Assembly (NCBI GenBank): GCA_037157565.1
Contig: JAZHRO010000014.1
Span: 98,549,501 to 98,613,500 of the forward strand
Source of the DNA: Thalassia testudinum
Taxonomy: Eukaryota; Streptophyta; Magnoliopsida; Alismatales; Hydrocharitaceae
DNA length: 64,000 nucleotides
Direction: 5' to 3'
Shown here: positions 34,890 through 45,487 of the stretch, piece by piece
How positions within the stretch are numbered: the stretch's first letter is position 1
Layout: each line of letters opens with the position of its first letter
The notes under the pieces: generated by a model
The model's database searches: none
What the model saw: only the letters and a program-made list of their open reading frames with translations
What the model was told of the DNA's origin: nothing
Made by a program: the position numbers and the translations under genes

Positions 34890-36555
34890 AAACCTTTAAT
34901 TTAAGGAAGAAGAGGAAGAGGAAGGACCCTGCTCAACCACCTGAGCATGTTCGTGTGGGTCCCTCTGATTCCTATACCCATGGGCTTGATTGCCCAAATT
35001 CTGGATATTACGTGGGTTGGGTACGGGTTGAGATGATAAAGATCCGGGTTGACGAGAATTAGCAATGAACCTATTTTGCAAGTTGTCCAAAGAGGTTTTC
35101 ATTTGTTGCATGAGCTAGAGCATAGACCATTGCATCTCTACCATTTGTCGGTTCAAATCAGCCTGCCCTACAGGTTGACGGGCATTCCAAGTTGGCTGAT
35201 TGACCTGATTTGGGAGCAATTGAGTGTAAATGTGACCCTAACCCATTGGTCGTTACGGAGCATAGTTGCTGGGTCGAAATTGGGTCTGCTGCCCCAGGAT
35301 TTTCCAAGAGAAGTTAAGGTTGTTCTCCAACCTAGATTATAAGCATTGGAGTAAGTGTTGGACCTAACATTCTCCTGTATAGCATAAACATCCTCATAGG
35401 GTGAGGATGGAGAGAAAGAAAGGGAGGGATCAGAGAAACTGGGATCAAAAGCCCCAGTTTGGAACCCGTGGGGTTCCGAATAATGCTTGCTCGCAGGTTG
35501 AGTTGCATTAAGTTGTTTCACGAACTCCCATCTAGAAGGAGCTCACGATAAAAGGAATCCCAAATTCTGGGATTGAGTGGATCGAGAGTTCTTCATTGAG
35601 TTTCCAGGCATCCACTCCTCCATTCTCTTAGTAAGCAAGTTCACGTTATCATGTTTATTACAAATCAATCCCATATCGAGCGATTGAGAGTGATGGACTT
35701 CATTAACATTCAATCTGGGCTACTAGGACCAGTTAAAAGTATCCATGGAGGCATGATTGATCGAATTTTTGCTCATCTCCTAAAACAAATCGTGTGCACT
35801 ATCTACGTCTTTGTTGAGGAAAATGCCTCCGTAAGAAGAGTCCACGTGATTTCTAAGTTGCTCAGTCAAACCATGGTAGAAGATCTGCATGAGTTGCCAT
35901 TTCGGCACCTCGTGGTATGGACAACTTCGCAATAAGTCTTGGAATTGCTCCTAGGCAACATGAAACCGCTCCCCCGACCATTGGGTGATGGTAGTAATTG
36001 CCCATCTCAAAGCATTGGTACGTCCGACAGGGAAGAATTTCTTCAGGAAGGCCGATTTCAAATCATTCCAAGTTACAATTGGCCTTCCTATAGTCCTGTA
36101 CCAATGAGCGACTTTATCACTAAGAGAGTGGGGAAGAGCCTCATGATCATCTGCTCCTCATTCACGTTTTGTGCCTTGGTGGTTTGGACCAAAGTAGTTA
36201 ATTCCTCCAAGTACTAAAACGGGTCTTCAGAGCCAAGCCTATGGAAATGTTTGATCAGGCTTAACACCAGAGGCTTGATTTCTATATCTCTGGCAGGAAT
36301 CTGGATGCCGGGACGTTCCCCGTAATTTGAAGGATCGTAAAAATCCTTCAAGGGCTGAGCACCCTGCATTCTCTGAAACCATTCTTGCATTCTCTACACT
36401 TGTTCTAGCTGCCTTTGAAATACCTCCTGTGGATCCTAAGGCAGAGGAGGCTGTTGATCAACCATGGGATCAATTTGGCCAAAATCCAATCTATGCCTCC
36501 TAGAATACTCTAGTGGTCCTTCCAATCGGGGATTCAATGACCTCCTTCCCAGCAT
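34890..36555 (-). pseudogene. Element B: gag remnant
   Basis: The probable start is the ATG at 36,553-36,555 (MLGRRSLNP). The core keeps FLKKFFPVGRTNALRWAI, FYHGLTEQLRNHVDSSYGG and, after frameshifts, a diverged NLGW motif replacing NPGW. The C-terminal part has Gln- and Ser-rich linkers and TLRSAKQT in place of the usual TLRSGK. Several TAG/TAA codons and at least two frame changes are present. No zinc knuckle is seen. Confidence 0.82.
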
Positions 36556-37770
36556 AAACTAGGAAAAGTTCGGAAGGACTGGGGATAAGAACCCTGTAGT
36601 ACAACAAAACAAGCCTGTCCTTAAGCGAGGTAGCCTAAGGATCTATAGACTCTCAGAACCCACCTTAAGATTATAGATAATTTACTCCACTTGCATCTGC
36701 TCAATCCAACCAGTCAGAATGAGGGACTGAGGAGAAGGTTCTTCCTTCGGCTTCCGCCTCCGACTCCTAGTGTACCCCCAAGCTGCAATCGTTTGATGCT
36801 ACACCCCTAGCTAGACAACAGATTGATCAGTACAAGTAGGTTGATCATAAACAATCTCAGACTGGACCCTGAAGAGCAAATCAGTCTTTAAGGCTAACGT
36901 CTACTTGATTTTATTTCGGCTTGGGATTGTAGTGCTTATGGAATGTGGTGGGCCCTTAAAATGGGTTGTTCCCTTAATGATCAACTGAGTACGTGTGAGT
37001 GTGTGCACAACTAGGGTTTTCAAGCAAGATTATTTGTGATGAGTAGATTTTAAGGTTCAAACTTGCTTAAGTAGCTTTTAAGGTTTAGAATTAGGTTTAA
37101 TTCAATCAAGTTTGAGGCAAACCAAGTTTTCAAGCACGGGTGAAGATCACTTTCCTTTTGAAATAAAAAATAAACTGGAGTAACTGGTATTGACCTTAAT
37201 TGAAAGCCCTATGAGGAAGCTACTTGGGGAGTTGATTTTAAGTTAAGTGGTGCTGCCCAAACAACTCAAACAATTGGCCAAAATTAAACCACTGAGTTAG
37301 GCACACAAAATGATTAACCTAGACTGATTTCTACTCTTTTATATGTTGATTTGTGTGTATCGGTTCCATAGATTAGAATCCGGTTGAGTAGATAAGAATC
37401 AAGTAGGATATATGCCTTGAATGTGGGTGTACGTTGTGTGTATGTTTGAATTACCCCACAAGAAATATCTTTTTGATTTTTTATATGCGAGGGTGAAATG
37501 AATGTGGGTGGAAATCCAAGCAACCAAACTAATCCTAGGATTTATGCAAGCACCTAGGTTAATTGGAGTTTGAATTAGTGTTGTGAAATGAAATCTATGG
37601 AGGGGGTAAAATGGGGAGCACTTGCAATCGTCTTCAACTGCACTTTACTTCGATCTATCGCTTGATGATTCCCTGATCGAGGTATCTGCAAAAAAATAGA
37701 CAAGTGATAAAACAAGTTAGAAAATAGTAAGGTGCACGAAATGCAAAAAGAAGATCGAAAAATTGTTGCC
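36556..37770 (-). other. Element B: 5' leader related to C and D leaders
   Basis: Sense-strand phrases such as GGGGGTACACTAGGA, GCCGAAGGAAGAACCTTCTC, GACTGGTTGGATTGA and TTAAGGACAGG occur in the same order in D (49,440-49,680) and C. A 3' splice-like TACTACAG|GG (acceptor hexamer at plus 36,594-36,599) sits about 40 bases before the gag ATG. The donor position equivalent to D reads GCAAGT. I see no coding frame. Confidence 0.65.
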
Positions 37771-37788
37771 TCCCCAACAACGGCTCCA
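37771..37788 (-). other. Element B: primer-binding site
   Basis: Sense strand after the LTR: TTT, then TGGAGCCGTTGTTGGGG. This is the tRNA-Asp type with substitutions, in line with the sites of C and D. Confidence 0.8.
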
Positions 37789-38430
37789 AAATGATGAAGG
37801 CAGAAAACTATGCGTTCAGAGTAGGATTCAAAAACCTGTCATTGTAGTTTGAGTCGCGAAGAAATCCTTTCAACAGATAAAATTTATATCGAAAATCATA
37901 AAGAAGTTCTGGGTCGAACACAGGGAGGCTACGTTGATCTCAAAATCTACGATTATATTATTTTTTATTTTGTTTAAAAGGTGAAATAATCATAATGGAA
38001 TCGCTATAGAAAATAACAGAGAGAGAGAATAATCACTTTGTATTTGAATAATGTTTTACAACTAAGAAAGTAGGAAATAATTACACTAGAAATTGGGAAA
38101 TTGTTACAACTAGAAAGAATGAAATTCTACTCTAGAAAGCGATAAAAGAAGGGAGAGAGATGTTATCCTCCTCGACGAATGCTTGGAGGATGAGTCGGAC
38201 GGAGGCAATGCCTGGAAGATGAAGGACGAGGCAAGAAGAAGGAGGACGAACTCGGAAGAACGGGAACAAGGCAGCACATCATCGTCGTTGCGGGATCCAC
38301 TTCCGGAACGGAAGCGAAAACTTGGATTTATCTCTTGAGGAGCATCTCGAGTGTGGGACAAGCTTCTCTTAAGCTTTGTAGAGGGAGGGAGGAGAAGGAA
38401 GGGATGAGAAATTCATAGGGTAGGGGTCTC

Positions 38431-38525
38431 CTTTTATAGTTGCAAGGAGTGGGGGCATTTTAGACATTTTAATTTCAAAAAAATTAATATGGGACCTTTA
38501 GCGACAGACTTAAACGTCACTAAAA
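38431..38525 (-). promoter_or_regulatory. Element B 5' LTR: core promoter and TGACG palindrome
   Basis: The TATA box is CTTTTATA on the plus strand at 38,431-38,438. The inverted repeat CTTTAGCGAC...GTCACTAAAAG at 38,496-38,525 lies 58 bp upstream in sense. TGACG-type motifs are known targets of plant bZIP (TGA) factors; a role here is inferred. Confidence 0.6.
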
Positions 38526-38805
38526 GTCCGTCATGGGCTATGTGTGTGCATGCTGTGCGCGCCCACTCCTCTTCCATGCCTAAATGCACCAGCGCACATT
38601 TGGGTGATCTCAGCCTTCCGATCATGAGATTAGATAGTCGAGATCGATCCTTGCCTGCGCCCACTCTTCAGCATCACACCGCCTGATCGCAAGTCAGATA
38701 TGGCGTGAGGCGGGGCATCTCATCCCGTGTATGCCCAATTGGCCGATCAGTGCCGTCCATAGCTGATTGCCCAGTCATGATTATTTGCCCACGCATTGTG
38801 GATGT

Positions 38806-38856
38806 GGATTCGAACGCACGCTCCGCGTTCGCGCAACGCACTCCACCACTGTGCTG
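38806..38856 (-). promoter_or_regulatory. tRNA-like A/B-box segment in LTR B
   Basis: Sense strand A box CAGCACAGTGG and B box CGTTCGAATCC, 40 bases apart, within GTGGTGGAGTGCGTTGCGCG. The 3' LTR copy reads TAGCACAACGG and TGTTCGAATCC (25,835-25,885). Confidence 0.6.
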
Positions 38857-39468
38857 CGGCGATGACTTTGTTGCGATTGTGATTTCAGGTGTGAGTGCCT
38901 ACAGCTGTTGGATCAAGATCCAACGGCCTAGATCGCACGTTGGAAACCCATTGGAGATGCAATGGCAATCTTGTGGGTGGATTGGGCAATTGGGATGGCA
39001 CCACGTGGCACCATTTTGGCCGTCCATCTTCTGTGTGCTGTAGAGGATGCCATGGGTGTCGGATTGGACTGATTTTCACATCATTAGGTTGCGATCATCG
39101 ATCCGAACCCATCTGTGCGGTCGAATTTGTCGTCTGAAGTGTGTATTGGCACCATCTTGGCTCTTAATCTTTAGGGTTCCTTTGTCTCTATCTGGTGCTA
39201 TGGATGTCTGATCAAGGCGATCTTGGAGTCATTGAACTCCAACCGTCGCCTTAATCAGATCCATATGGTTGGATCTTTGATCCGAGGCCCCGATTAACAA
39301 GTTGCCCTGTCCCTGACCATAAATGGAGATAATTACTATATAATTTATACAACTTGGCCTAAATGCATGATTATGCATGTTATGCAATAATTATAATGCA
39401 TGATACTAATATGGTACTAAGAACATGCATTAATAGACATTTTAGGTTAATCAGATGTATGCACATCA

Positions 39469-39731
39469 GAACCCAATAAGCAAAATTGTAGAAAACAACT
39501 TTGGAACCCATAAGTGGTAGATTTTATAACAAAAAGGTCCCTGAAGGTTTGCGAAGAGTCCTTGTCAAGTTTAAAGTGAATAAAATGTGAGGGCTTTTCT
39601 TTGTCAAAAAAAATAGTGAGAGCTTGATTGTATAGTTAGGACCTAAATGAAAGACATTAATTGCAAGGTCTAAATGATGACAGAACTCAATGTAATTTTT
39701 ATAGCATGTTAATTGAACATATTCAAATAGT
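39469..39731. other. Sequence flanking element B, probably rest of H
   Basis: No gene. It should join to 10,792 once B is removed. The first five bases (GAACC) are the near-duplicate of GAACA at 10,788-10,792. Confidence 0.4.
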
Positions 39732-40590
39732 GGGATTTTTACGTGAATGCCACTAAAATCTTTTAAAATTACTTAAATGCCATTCAATTCACTATATTTA
39801 CAGGCACGCCATTAAATAAGTAGCATCGTTTCGTATTTGCTACTATGTTAACCATAACCGTTACACTTAATGATTTTGGACTGAAATGTAATAAATTTTT
39901 TTAATCCTGAAAAATTATTTTTTAGTCAAAATATTTTTGAACTAATTTTTTTTTGCCCTAAAATTTTTTTCTTTAATTTTCACCGTCTCCCTTCGCCGTC
40001 CCTTCACCAGTTCCCCTCCCACCTTCTTCACTGCCCCTCTCTAACCACCACCTCCTCTCAAGACAACATCGAAAAGGAGGTCCTTGAAGCCGACCACCAC
40101 CATAACATCTTTGGGTGCCTCTTTAACCGCAAACCTAAGAAGGACATCATCACTGACGGCGAGAAGTTGAGGAAGGGTGCCATCGCAGACAGTAAGAAAA
40201 TGACAAAGGCCGAGGATAGGGTTGTCACCCTGGGAGGAGGAGGTGGTGGTTAGAGAAAGGGGGCAGAGGAGGTGGTCGAAGGTTGGAAAGTGGGGATGAA
40301 AGTAGTCAGAGTTGAGGAAGAGAGGTGAATTGGTAGGGGAGAGAAGGGGTGAAAATTAAAAAAATAAAATTTGGCAGAAAAAATTTTGACTACAAAATAT
40401 TTTTTGAGGACTAAAAGATAATCTTCTTATCACATTTTAGTCTAAAATCATTAAGTTTAATGGTTATGGCTAATGGAGTGGTAAATGCAAAAATGGTACT
40501 ACTTTTTCAATGGCATATTTGTAAATATAGTGAATTGAATAGCATTTACGTAATTTAAAAAGATTTTAGTGGAATTTATGTAAAAATCCC
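39732..40590. mobile_element. Foldback transposon with long terminal inverted repeats
   Basis: It begins GGGATTTTTACGTGAATGCC and ends with a diverged inverse (GGAATTTATG, TAAAAATCCC). The inverted similarity continues inward for about 300 bp per side, including CACTAAAATCTTTTAAA and CCACCACCTCCTC, leaving roughly 170 bp of unique centre. TAG flanks both ends, a possible 3-bp duplication. No transposase is present, so it is non-autonomous. A Mutator-like or PIF/Harbinger-like origin is possible; the short duplication does not fit Mutator (usually 9-11 bp). Confidence 0.8.
40032..40253 (+). other. Short open frame in the centre of the foldback element
   Basis: About 73 codons open to a TAG at 40,251-40,253, without an ATG near the start. 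The unique part contains HHHNIFGCLFNRKPKKD and EKLRKGAIADSKKMTKAED, charged and not low-complexity. It has higher GC than its surroundings, which would fit a captured host exon. I do not recognise the protein, and chance cannot be excluded at this length. Confidence 0.35.
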
Positions 40591-40593
40591 TAG

Positions 40594-41485
40594 AATAAAA
40601 TCCAACCATTGATTTGTTCATTCAAGCTCAAATTATGTTCAATTAGTATTTAATACATCCATGTACATACTTATGTATAGAATCACATAAAATTGACCTA
40701 ATTGGACATTTTTAACATAGAATTTATGCTTTAAGTCATTTTCCTTAATTCTCACACTTAACCCATTTCTTGTATTAATTGTGTTGGTACAAGGGCATCA
40801 TAACTGTTAATTCTAATGGTAACAAAACACTTGTTATTTAATATTTGCATTGATTTTATGATTTCAGGATAAATGCAAATGAAATCAAGTGTGAAGGAGC
40901 TCAAGCTCATATCCAAGGTGGATTGGAGGAGCTTGATGGAAGAACTAGAGATGGACCTTCGCATGGAGCGAGAGCTTGAAGACAAAAAGAATAGAATAGA
41001 TGTCCTTTTGTCTTATACTTTGTACTTCTTGTTTATGTTCTTTGCCCTTTATTTTCTTATATTAAATGTTGAAGAGCCCAAAGTAACATACATGCTGTCT
41101 TAGGAACACTTACACTACCCTAGGATACTTAAACAATCTTAGACAATCGTGAAAATCACTTAGAAAACCAAAACAATAATCAGATAGCTTGATCAGACAT
41201 TTAATCTGGACTTCAGATGTCTGATCTTGAACTTTAAGAAGTCTAACCTTTTTTCCAGACGTCAAAACACTTAAGCTAGAATCAAACTCTCTATCCTTTT
41301 ACTTCTAGTTGTCTAGCCCATAGTCTAGACATCTTAGAAGATGTCTGATGACTCTGGCAGATGTCCAACAATAAAACCGTTGGACTGTTAGATGAATATC
41401 TTTGAGGATTATCTTATGATTTTATTTACATTATTTCTTCACATCCATAGAACATTAATTAGCATGAATTCATACACAAAAAAGA
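40594..41485. other. Unassigned stretch with GACGTC-type motifs
   Basis: A 76-codon open frame (40,873-41,103, plus) encodes a charged stretch and then a hydrophobic run (YTLYFLFMFFALYFLILNV); there is no known match and it may be chance. From about 41,190 to 41,370 several CAGACGTC, CAGATGTCTGA and AGACATCT motifs occur, like those at 2.7 kb. Confidence 0.4.
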
Positions 41486-42089
41486 GTAAAGTTAGAAAAC
41501 CTATCATCGTAGTATGTAGAAATTCTATAACCAGATAAAATTTATAACCAAAACTCGAAAGGGAGTCTTGGGTCGAACACGAGGAGGTGAAAGTTTGGTT
41601 TAGACAAATCCACGTTTCGCTTTTATTTGTTTTTGTTACTTTTATCTTTTATGATTTTTTTGCTATTTTTAGAAAGCAAGGGATCAGGTCAACAACATAA
41701 CTATCTAGCTAATCTACTTGAAAAGTAAGAAAGAGTGAGAGAGAGAGAGATAGAAAATATCAATATTTTTATCTAAAAAAATGTTTGCTACATATTAAGC
41801 GAAAAACTACACTAGAAAGCAAAACGATAGAGTGGTGAGAAGAATCCCCCTTGACGGTCGCTTAGAGGGCGACTCGCCTTGACGGCACCCAGAAGAAGGT
41901 GGTGAGGAGCGAGACAAAGGAGAATGGCGTCAGAGCATGAATGGTGTGATGAGATGGTGTCGCGGCGAGGATCTACTTCCCATAGTAATGAGAGGACAAC
42001 CACAGATGCTCCATGAATGGGGATGAGAGGCAGGAAACATATTTGGTTTTCTACTCTAAAGGAGCATCCTAGGCTTGGGACAAGCTCTC
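41486..42089 (-). repeat. LTR fragment F, outer part
   Basis: It has the U5-to-R order of the other minus-oriented LTRs: AAAACCTATCATCGTAG, AGATAAAATTTATA, GGGTCGAACACGAGGAGG, CTAGAAAG, and GGACAAGCTCTC at the break. Element C is inserted here with CTCTC duplicated. The remainder is at 57,522. The left border is approximate. Confidence 0.7.
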
Positions 42090-43874
42090 TATTGAACATA
42101 TATGAATCGCTATGCTAACGTGTTTGGTTTTGGAAAACCTGTCGTTGTAGCTTGAAAGCGAGGAATTCGTGTTCAACAAATAAAATTTATACCGAAATTA
42201 AAATTCCGGGTCGAACATAGGGAGGCGGACGTTTGATTTAAAAACTACGTGTTTCTTTTTATTTGTCACAGAATAATTCAATTTAAAGCTATCTAATTAT
42301 TTACAATAAATAGAAGAGGGAGAGTAAGAGAGAAAGAGAATATTACACAGAGAAATCAAAATGAGATGTAGAATAAACAGAGAATTTATCATTAGGGGGG
42401 TTGTTCATTACAACTAGAAAGCATAAAACAAATACTCTAGAAAGTGATAAATTTACTCTAGAAAGCATTAAAAGAATGGAGGGAGAAATGTTCTCCTCGA
42501 CGATTGCTTGGAGGACGAGCAAAACTACTCTAGAAAGCAGTAAATCTATACTAAAAAGCAGTAAAAAGAATAGGGAGAGAGAAATCCTCCTCGACGGTTG
42601 CTTGGAGGACGAGCCAGATGGGACGATGCCTGGACGAAGGAGAATGAAGCAGGACGAAGGAGGACGAAGCAGAAGAACGGGAACGGAGCAGCACGCCGTC
42701 ATCGTCGCGGGATCCACTTCCAAAGGGGAACGAAAATTTGGACTTTATCTAGCGAGAAGCATCCCGGGTGTGGGACAAGCTTCTCTTGAGCTTTGGAGGG
42801 GTAGAGAGGAGAAGGAAGGGATGAGAATTTTGTATGGAGGGGGTCTCCTTTTATAGTTGCAAGGAGTGGGGGCAAAATGGACATTATAACTTCAAAATAA
42901 TAAATGAGGGGTCTTTAGTGAGGATAAATCTGTCACTAAAGCCCCCAACGTGGGCATAGCTTCCACGCCCACGCGTGCCGCCTCAGCTGCCCACGCGCTC
43001 AACGCCATCTCACGTTCATTGATTCTCAGCCGTCCGATCGTGAGATTGGACGGCATAAGACGCATCTCCGCCCGCTACGCTGCGCGCCCGCCCACGTGCG
43101 ATGGCGCGTCCATGCCGCGCGTTCAATCGCGTGTGAACGCTATCGGGCACGTGCGGCCGTCCGATCGCGATCCAACGCTCGCCCGCGCCCAATCACCCTC
43201 TCCTCCAGCCCTCTGTTGCGGCTCAAACCCGCGCCCGCCGGTCACGTAAGCGTGCTCGACCGCTGCGCTACGGGGCGCGGATGGTCGAGCGGATGCTTTT
43301 AAGCGCAGCCGACCACAGCCGTTGGATCAAGATCCAACGGCGGAGAGCAAGTGGGTGCAGGATCTTCAGAGGTTGCATGCGGCCGTTTGGGCGGTCGAGA
43401 TGGCACCACGTGGCGCCATCTTGGCCATCCATCTTCTGGAAGTTGTAGATGGTGCCACGGATGTCGGATTGACTCGATTTTTGTGTCGTTGGGTTGCGAT
43501 TGTCGATCCGAATTCATCCGTGCAGTCGGATTTGTCATCTGAAGTGTGGATTTACACCATCCTGGCCCTTGATCTTCTAGGGTTCCCTGATCACTATCTG
43601 ATGCTACGGATGCCTGACTAGGGCGATCTTGGAGTCGTTGAACTCCAATCGTCACCCTGATTACATCCATACAGTTGGATCTTTGATCCAAGGCCCCGAT
43701 AAAATATTTGCCCTGTCCAAGCACATAAAAGGAGACAATTAACCTAAATTTTATTCAAACTACTCTAAATGCAAGATGATGCATGTTATGCAATATTTAT
43801 ATCATGAAATGCAATCCTATGCTTAAGATCATGCAAAAATAGACATTCTAAGTTGTGTAAATGTGTTTACATCA
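42090..43874 (-). repeat. Element C: 3' LTR
   Basis: It starts TATTGAACATATATGAATCGC, matching TGTTGAGCGCATACGAATCAC of the other copy; the terminal TG has mutated to TA. It ends TTTACATCA. Contents in sense order from U3: GTTGGATC-AA-GATCCAAC (about 43,320), tRNA-like A box (43,260-43,270) and B box (43,219-43,229), TGACG palindrome (42,913-42,941), TATA box (42,848-42,855), then U5. Confidence 0.92.
43219..43270 (-). promoter_or_regulatory. tRNA-like A/B-box segment in LTR C
   Basis: Sense A box TAGCGCAGCGG is a perfect match to TRGCNNAGYGG; B box GGTTTGAGCCG is close to GGTTCGANNCC. Spacing is 41 bases. The other C LTR (56,861-56,912) has TAGCGTAGCGG and AGTTCGAGCCG. Confidence 0.6.
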
Positions 43875-43911
43875 TACCCCCATGCCTATCTTTTGCTAGT
43901 CCCTAGCGAAA
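43875..43911 (-). other. Element C: terminal polypurine tract with hairpin
   Basis: Sense order TTTCGCTAG, GGA, CTAGCAAAA, GATAGGCATGGGGGTA, LTR. One base in the 5' arm differs from the perfect stem in A, B and D. Confidence 0.85.
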
Positions 43912-45082
43912 ACTATTTGCTATTTATAAAAGAATTAGGTTGGATTATTTGGACCTGAGTTATTTTCAATCATTAAGAAATTGTCTACTTAGGAACTGAA
44001 CTTTCAAAGACACAATAGTGCCCAGGTATTAGCCAAAATGCAGACCGCCTCAAGCCTCGCCTTATTCAAAGAAAAATTTCTTTTTCTTTTTACTCTTTTC
44101 TAATTTTTTTGGATTTTCAAATTTTAGGGTTTAAGAGTGGCTTTCTACGGCCATTCAACTCACCAAAGATTTGATGAGAATCCTAAGCTTTAAGCATCTT
44201 ATTATGATTGTGATAGACTCGTTGACCGATAATTAAAATGGACTTCGGATTTCTACGCCTCTAGGTGACCTCAAAAAGACTTCTGCCTAAAGGTGTATCT
44301 TTATAACCGGTAGCTTTCTCCCTACTTTTATTTTTTACGGGATCAACATAAGGGTGAATCCAGTGTATATCTCCCCGGTTTATTCTACTTCACTTCTTCC
44401 TAAGTGTTTTGGGAATTTTTAGTGCATTTACTGAGCTGGGTTTTGGACAACCGGTCGATGAGCTGTTACCGCCGACAACTTGCCAACCATACTCGTGCAG
44501 CGAAGTGTGGCTTATTTCTTTTTGTTCTTTTCTCCTTTTCTTTTTGAATTTTTTTTTTTTAAGTAGGTGGCTTCCCTGGTCTAAGATTTACCTAGGGGCA
44601 GGAAAAAGAGAAAGGTCTAGTGACTGGGCTCTGGACAACCTACTTATGGGCTGTTACCCATGATAACTTGCCAGCCATATCACCCTAGAAGGTTCATTAG
44701 CTACCCAATTTCCGTTAAAATCGCCGAACATCGAGTCAGTGCAAAGAAAGTGTGTAGATGCTTAAGACTCAAAATTCCCTCAAATCAAAGGGCGGGTTGA
44801 TAAGTCGTGTACTTATCACCCAAACTTATTTACTCCAATTACGATAGAATTAAGATGGCGAGGACTCGAAAGACAAATCCACATTTTAGTGGATACATAG
44901 GCAAATTAAGTCTAAAGACCAAAAGTGTCTTTACGTTCAGATCTTAATGTAGTATTTCCTATGATTGAAAATTTTCTTAAACCCAAATTCTCTTTCCTAA
45001 TTCTGAATTTTTTTTATTTTTTTATATATAAAAGAAAATAAAACAAATCTACGGAGCTGACGAATGAATTCAGAGATAGATA
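43912..45082 (-). other. Element C: 3' region with tandem RNA hairpins
   Basis: Same order as B and D: TGATAAGT hairpin (44,798-44,818), hairpin 1 with ATGGG-TAACAG-CCCAT (44,646-44,661), an A+G-rich sense stretch, and hairpin 2 with loop TAACAGCTCAT (44,452-44,474). Hairpin 2 here has mismatches (CGGCGG against CGACCG). No coding potential. Confidence 0.75.
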
Positions 45083-45125
45083 TCCACACCCCCATGCCTA
45101 TCTAATGCAATGTCCTCATTGTATT
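45083..45125 (-). other. Element C: internal polypurine module
   Basis: Sense order AATACAATG, AGGA, CATTGCATT, then AGATAGGCATGGGGGTG. Eight of nine stem pairs are Watson-Crick. It sits 1.2 kb before the terminal module and just after the last open frame. Confidence 0.8.
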
Positions 45126-45487
45126 AAAAAGACATAAAACAGAGTGGAAAAGCGTAGAAAGCACCTGAATTGCGTGAATGTCAGGTCTTCTCCGAGATGA
45201 AAATGAAAAAGAACTGTATATGTGCTGAGTTTAGTGCCTTCAGCTAGGCACACTATACAAAGAAAAGAAATGAAGAATTCACAAGTGCAGGTCAGAATCA
45301 GAATGAACAGAAGAATCCTCCGACCTGTCAACAGAGGTCCACAGATGTGGACCAGATTGTGGTGCAGACCCACACCCCATAATCGAGAATATCTTAGGTT
45401 CTGGATAAAAATTACCCAAAACCTAAAATCAGAATGCAAGCGGGGTCGGGCCTGTGATTTATGAGGATGCAACCCAACACCAAAAAG
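45126..45487 (-). other. Element C: frame extension or 3' untranslated stretch
   Basis: It follows the TGA at 45,488-45,490. The same frame is open for another 120 or so codons, with a hydrophobic stretch (ILLFILILTCTCEFFISFLCIVCL) and the phrase LAEGTKLST. In D the equivalent of the TGA is CGA, so D reads straight through. The nucleotide phrase GCCTAGCTGAAGGCAC is also present after pol in B, which argues for untranslated DNA. Confidence 0.45.

Larger units (their letters stand above)
10793..39468 (-). mobile_element. Element B: Athila-type LTR retrotransposon with two insertions
   Basis: Its LTRs are 1,673 bp (10,793-11,208 joined to 25,240-26,496, interrupted by A) and 1,677 bp (37,792-39,468). 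Gag, protease, RT-RNase H and integrase remnants lie in order on the minus strand between them. A primer-binding site abuts the right LTR and a polypurine tract abuts the left one. Solo LTR I sits in its 3' untranslated region. Without insertions the element is about 11.7 kb. Many in-frame stops show it is dead. Its leader and 3' region are closely related to those of C and D, so a B-like relative is the best candidate for the enzyme source of those elements. Confidence 0.9.
37792..39468 (-). repeat. Element B: 5' LTR
   Basis: Intact 1,677-bp copy starting TGATGAAGGCAG and ending GCACATCA. It contains CTAGAAAG repeats, the TATA box, the TGACG palindrome, the tRNA-like segment and the GTTGGATC-AA-GATCCAAC inverted repeat (about 38,908). 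It serves as the reference that shows the left LTR is one LTR cut by element A. Confidence 0.93.

Noticed and set aside
40873..41103. 76-codon frame with a hydrophobic end as a small membrane protein gene
   Set aside because: No family match, no conserved neighbour, and surrounded by repeat remnants; kept only as a note in the unassigned stretch.
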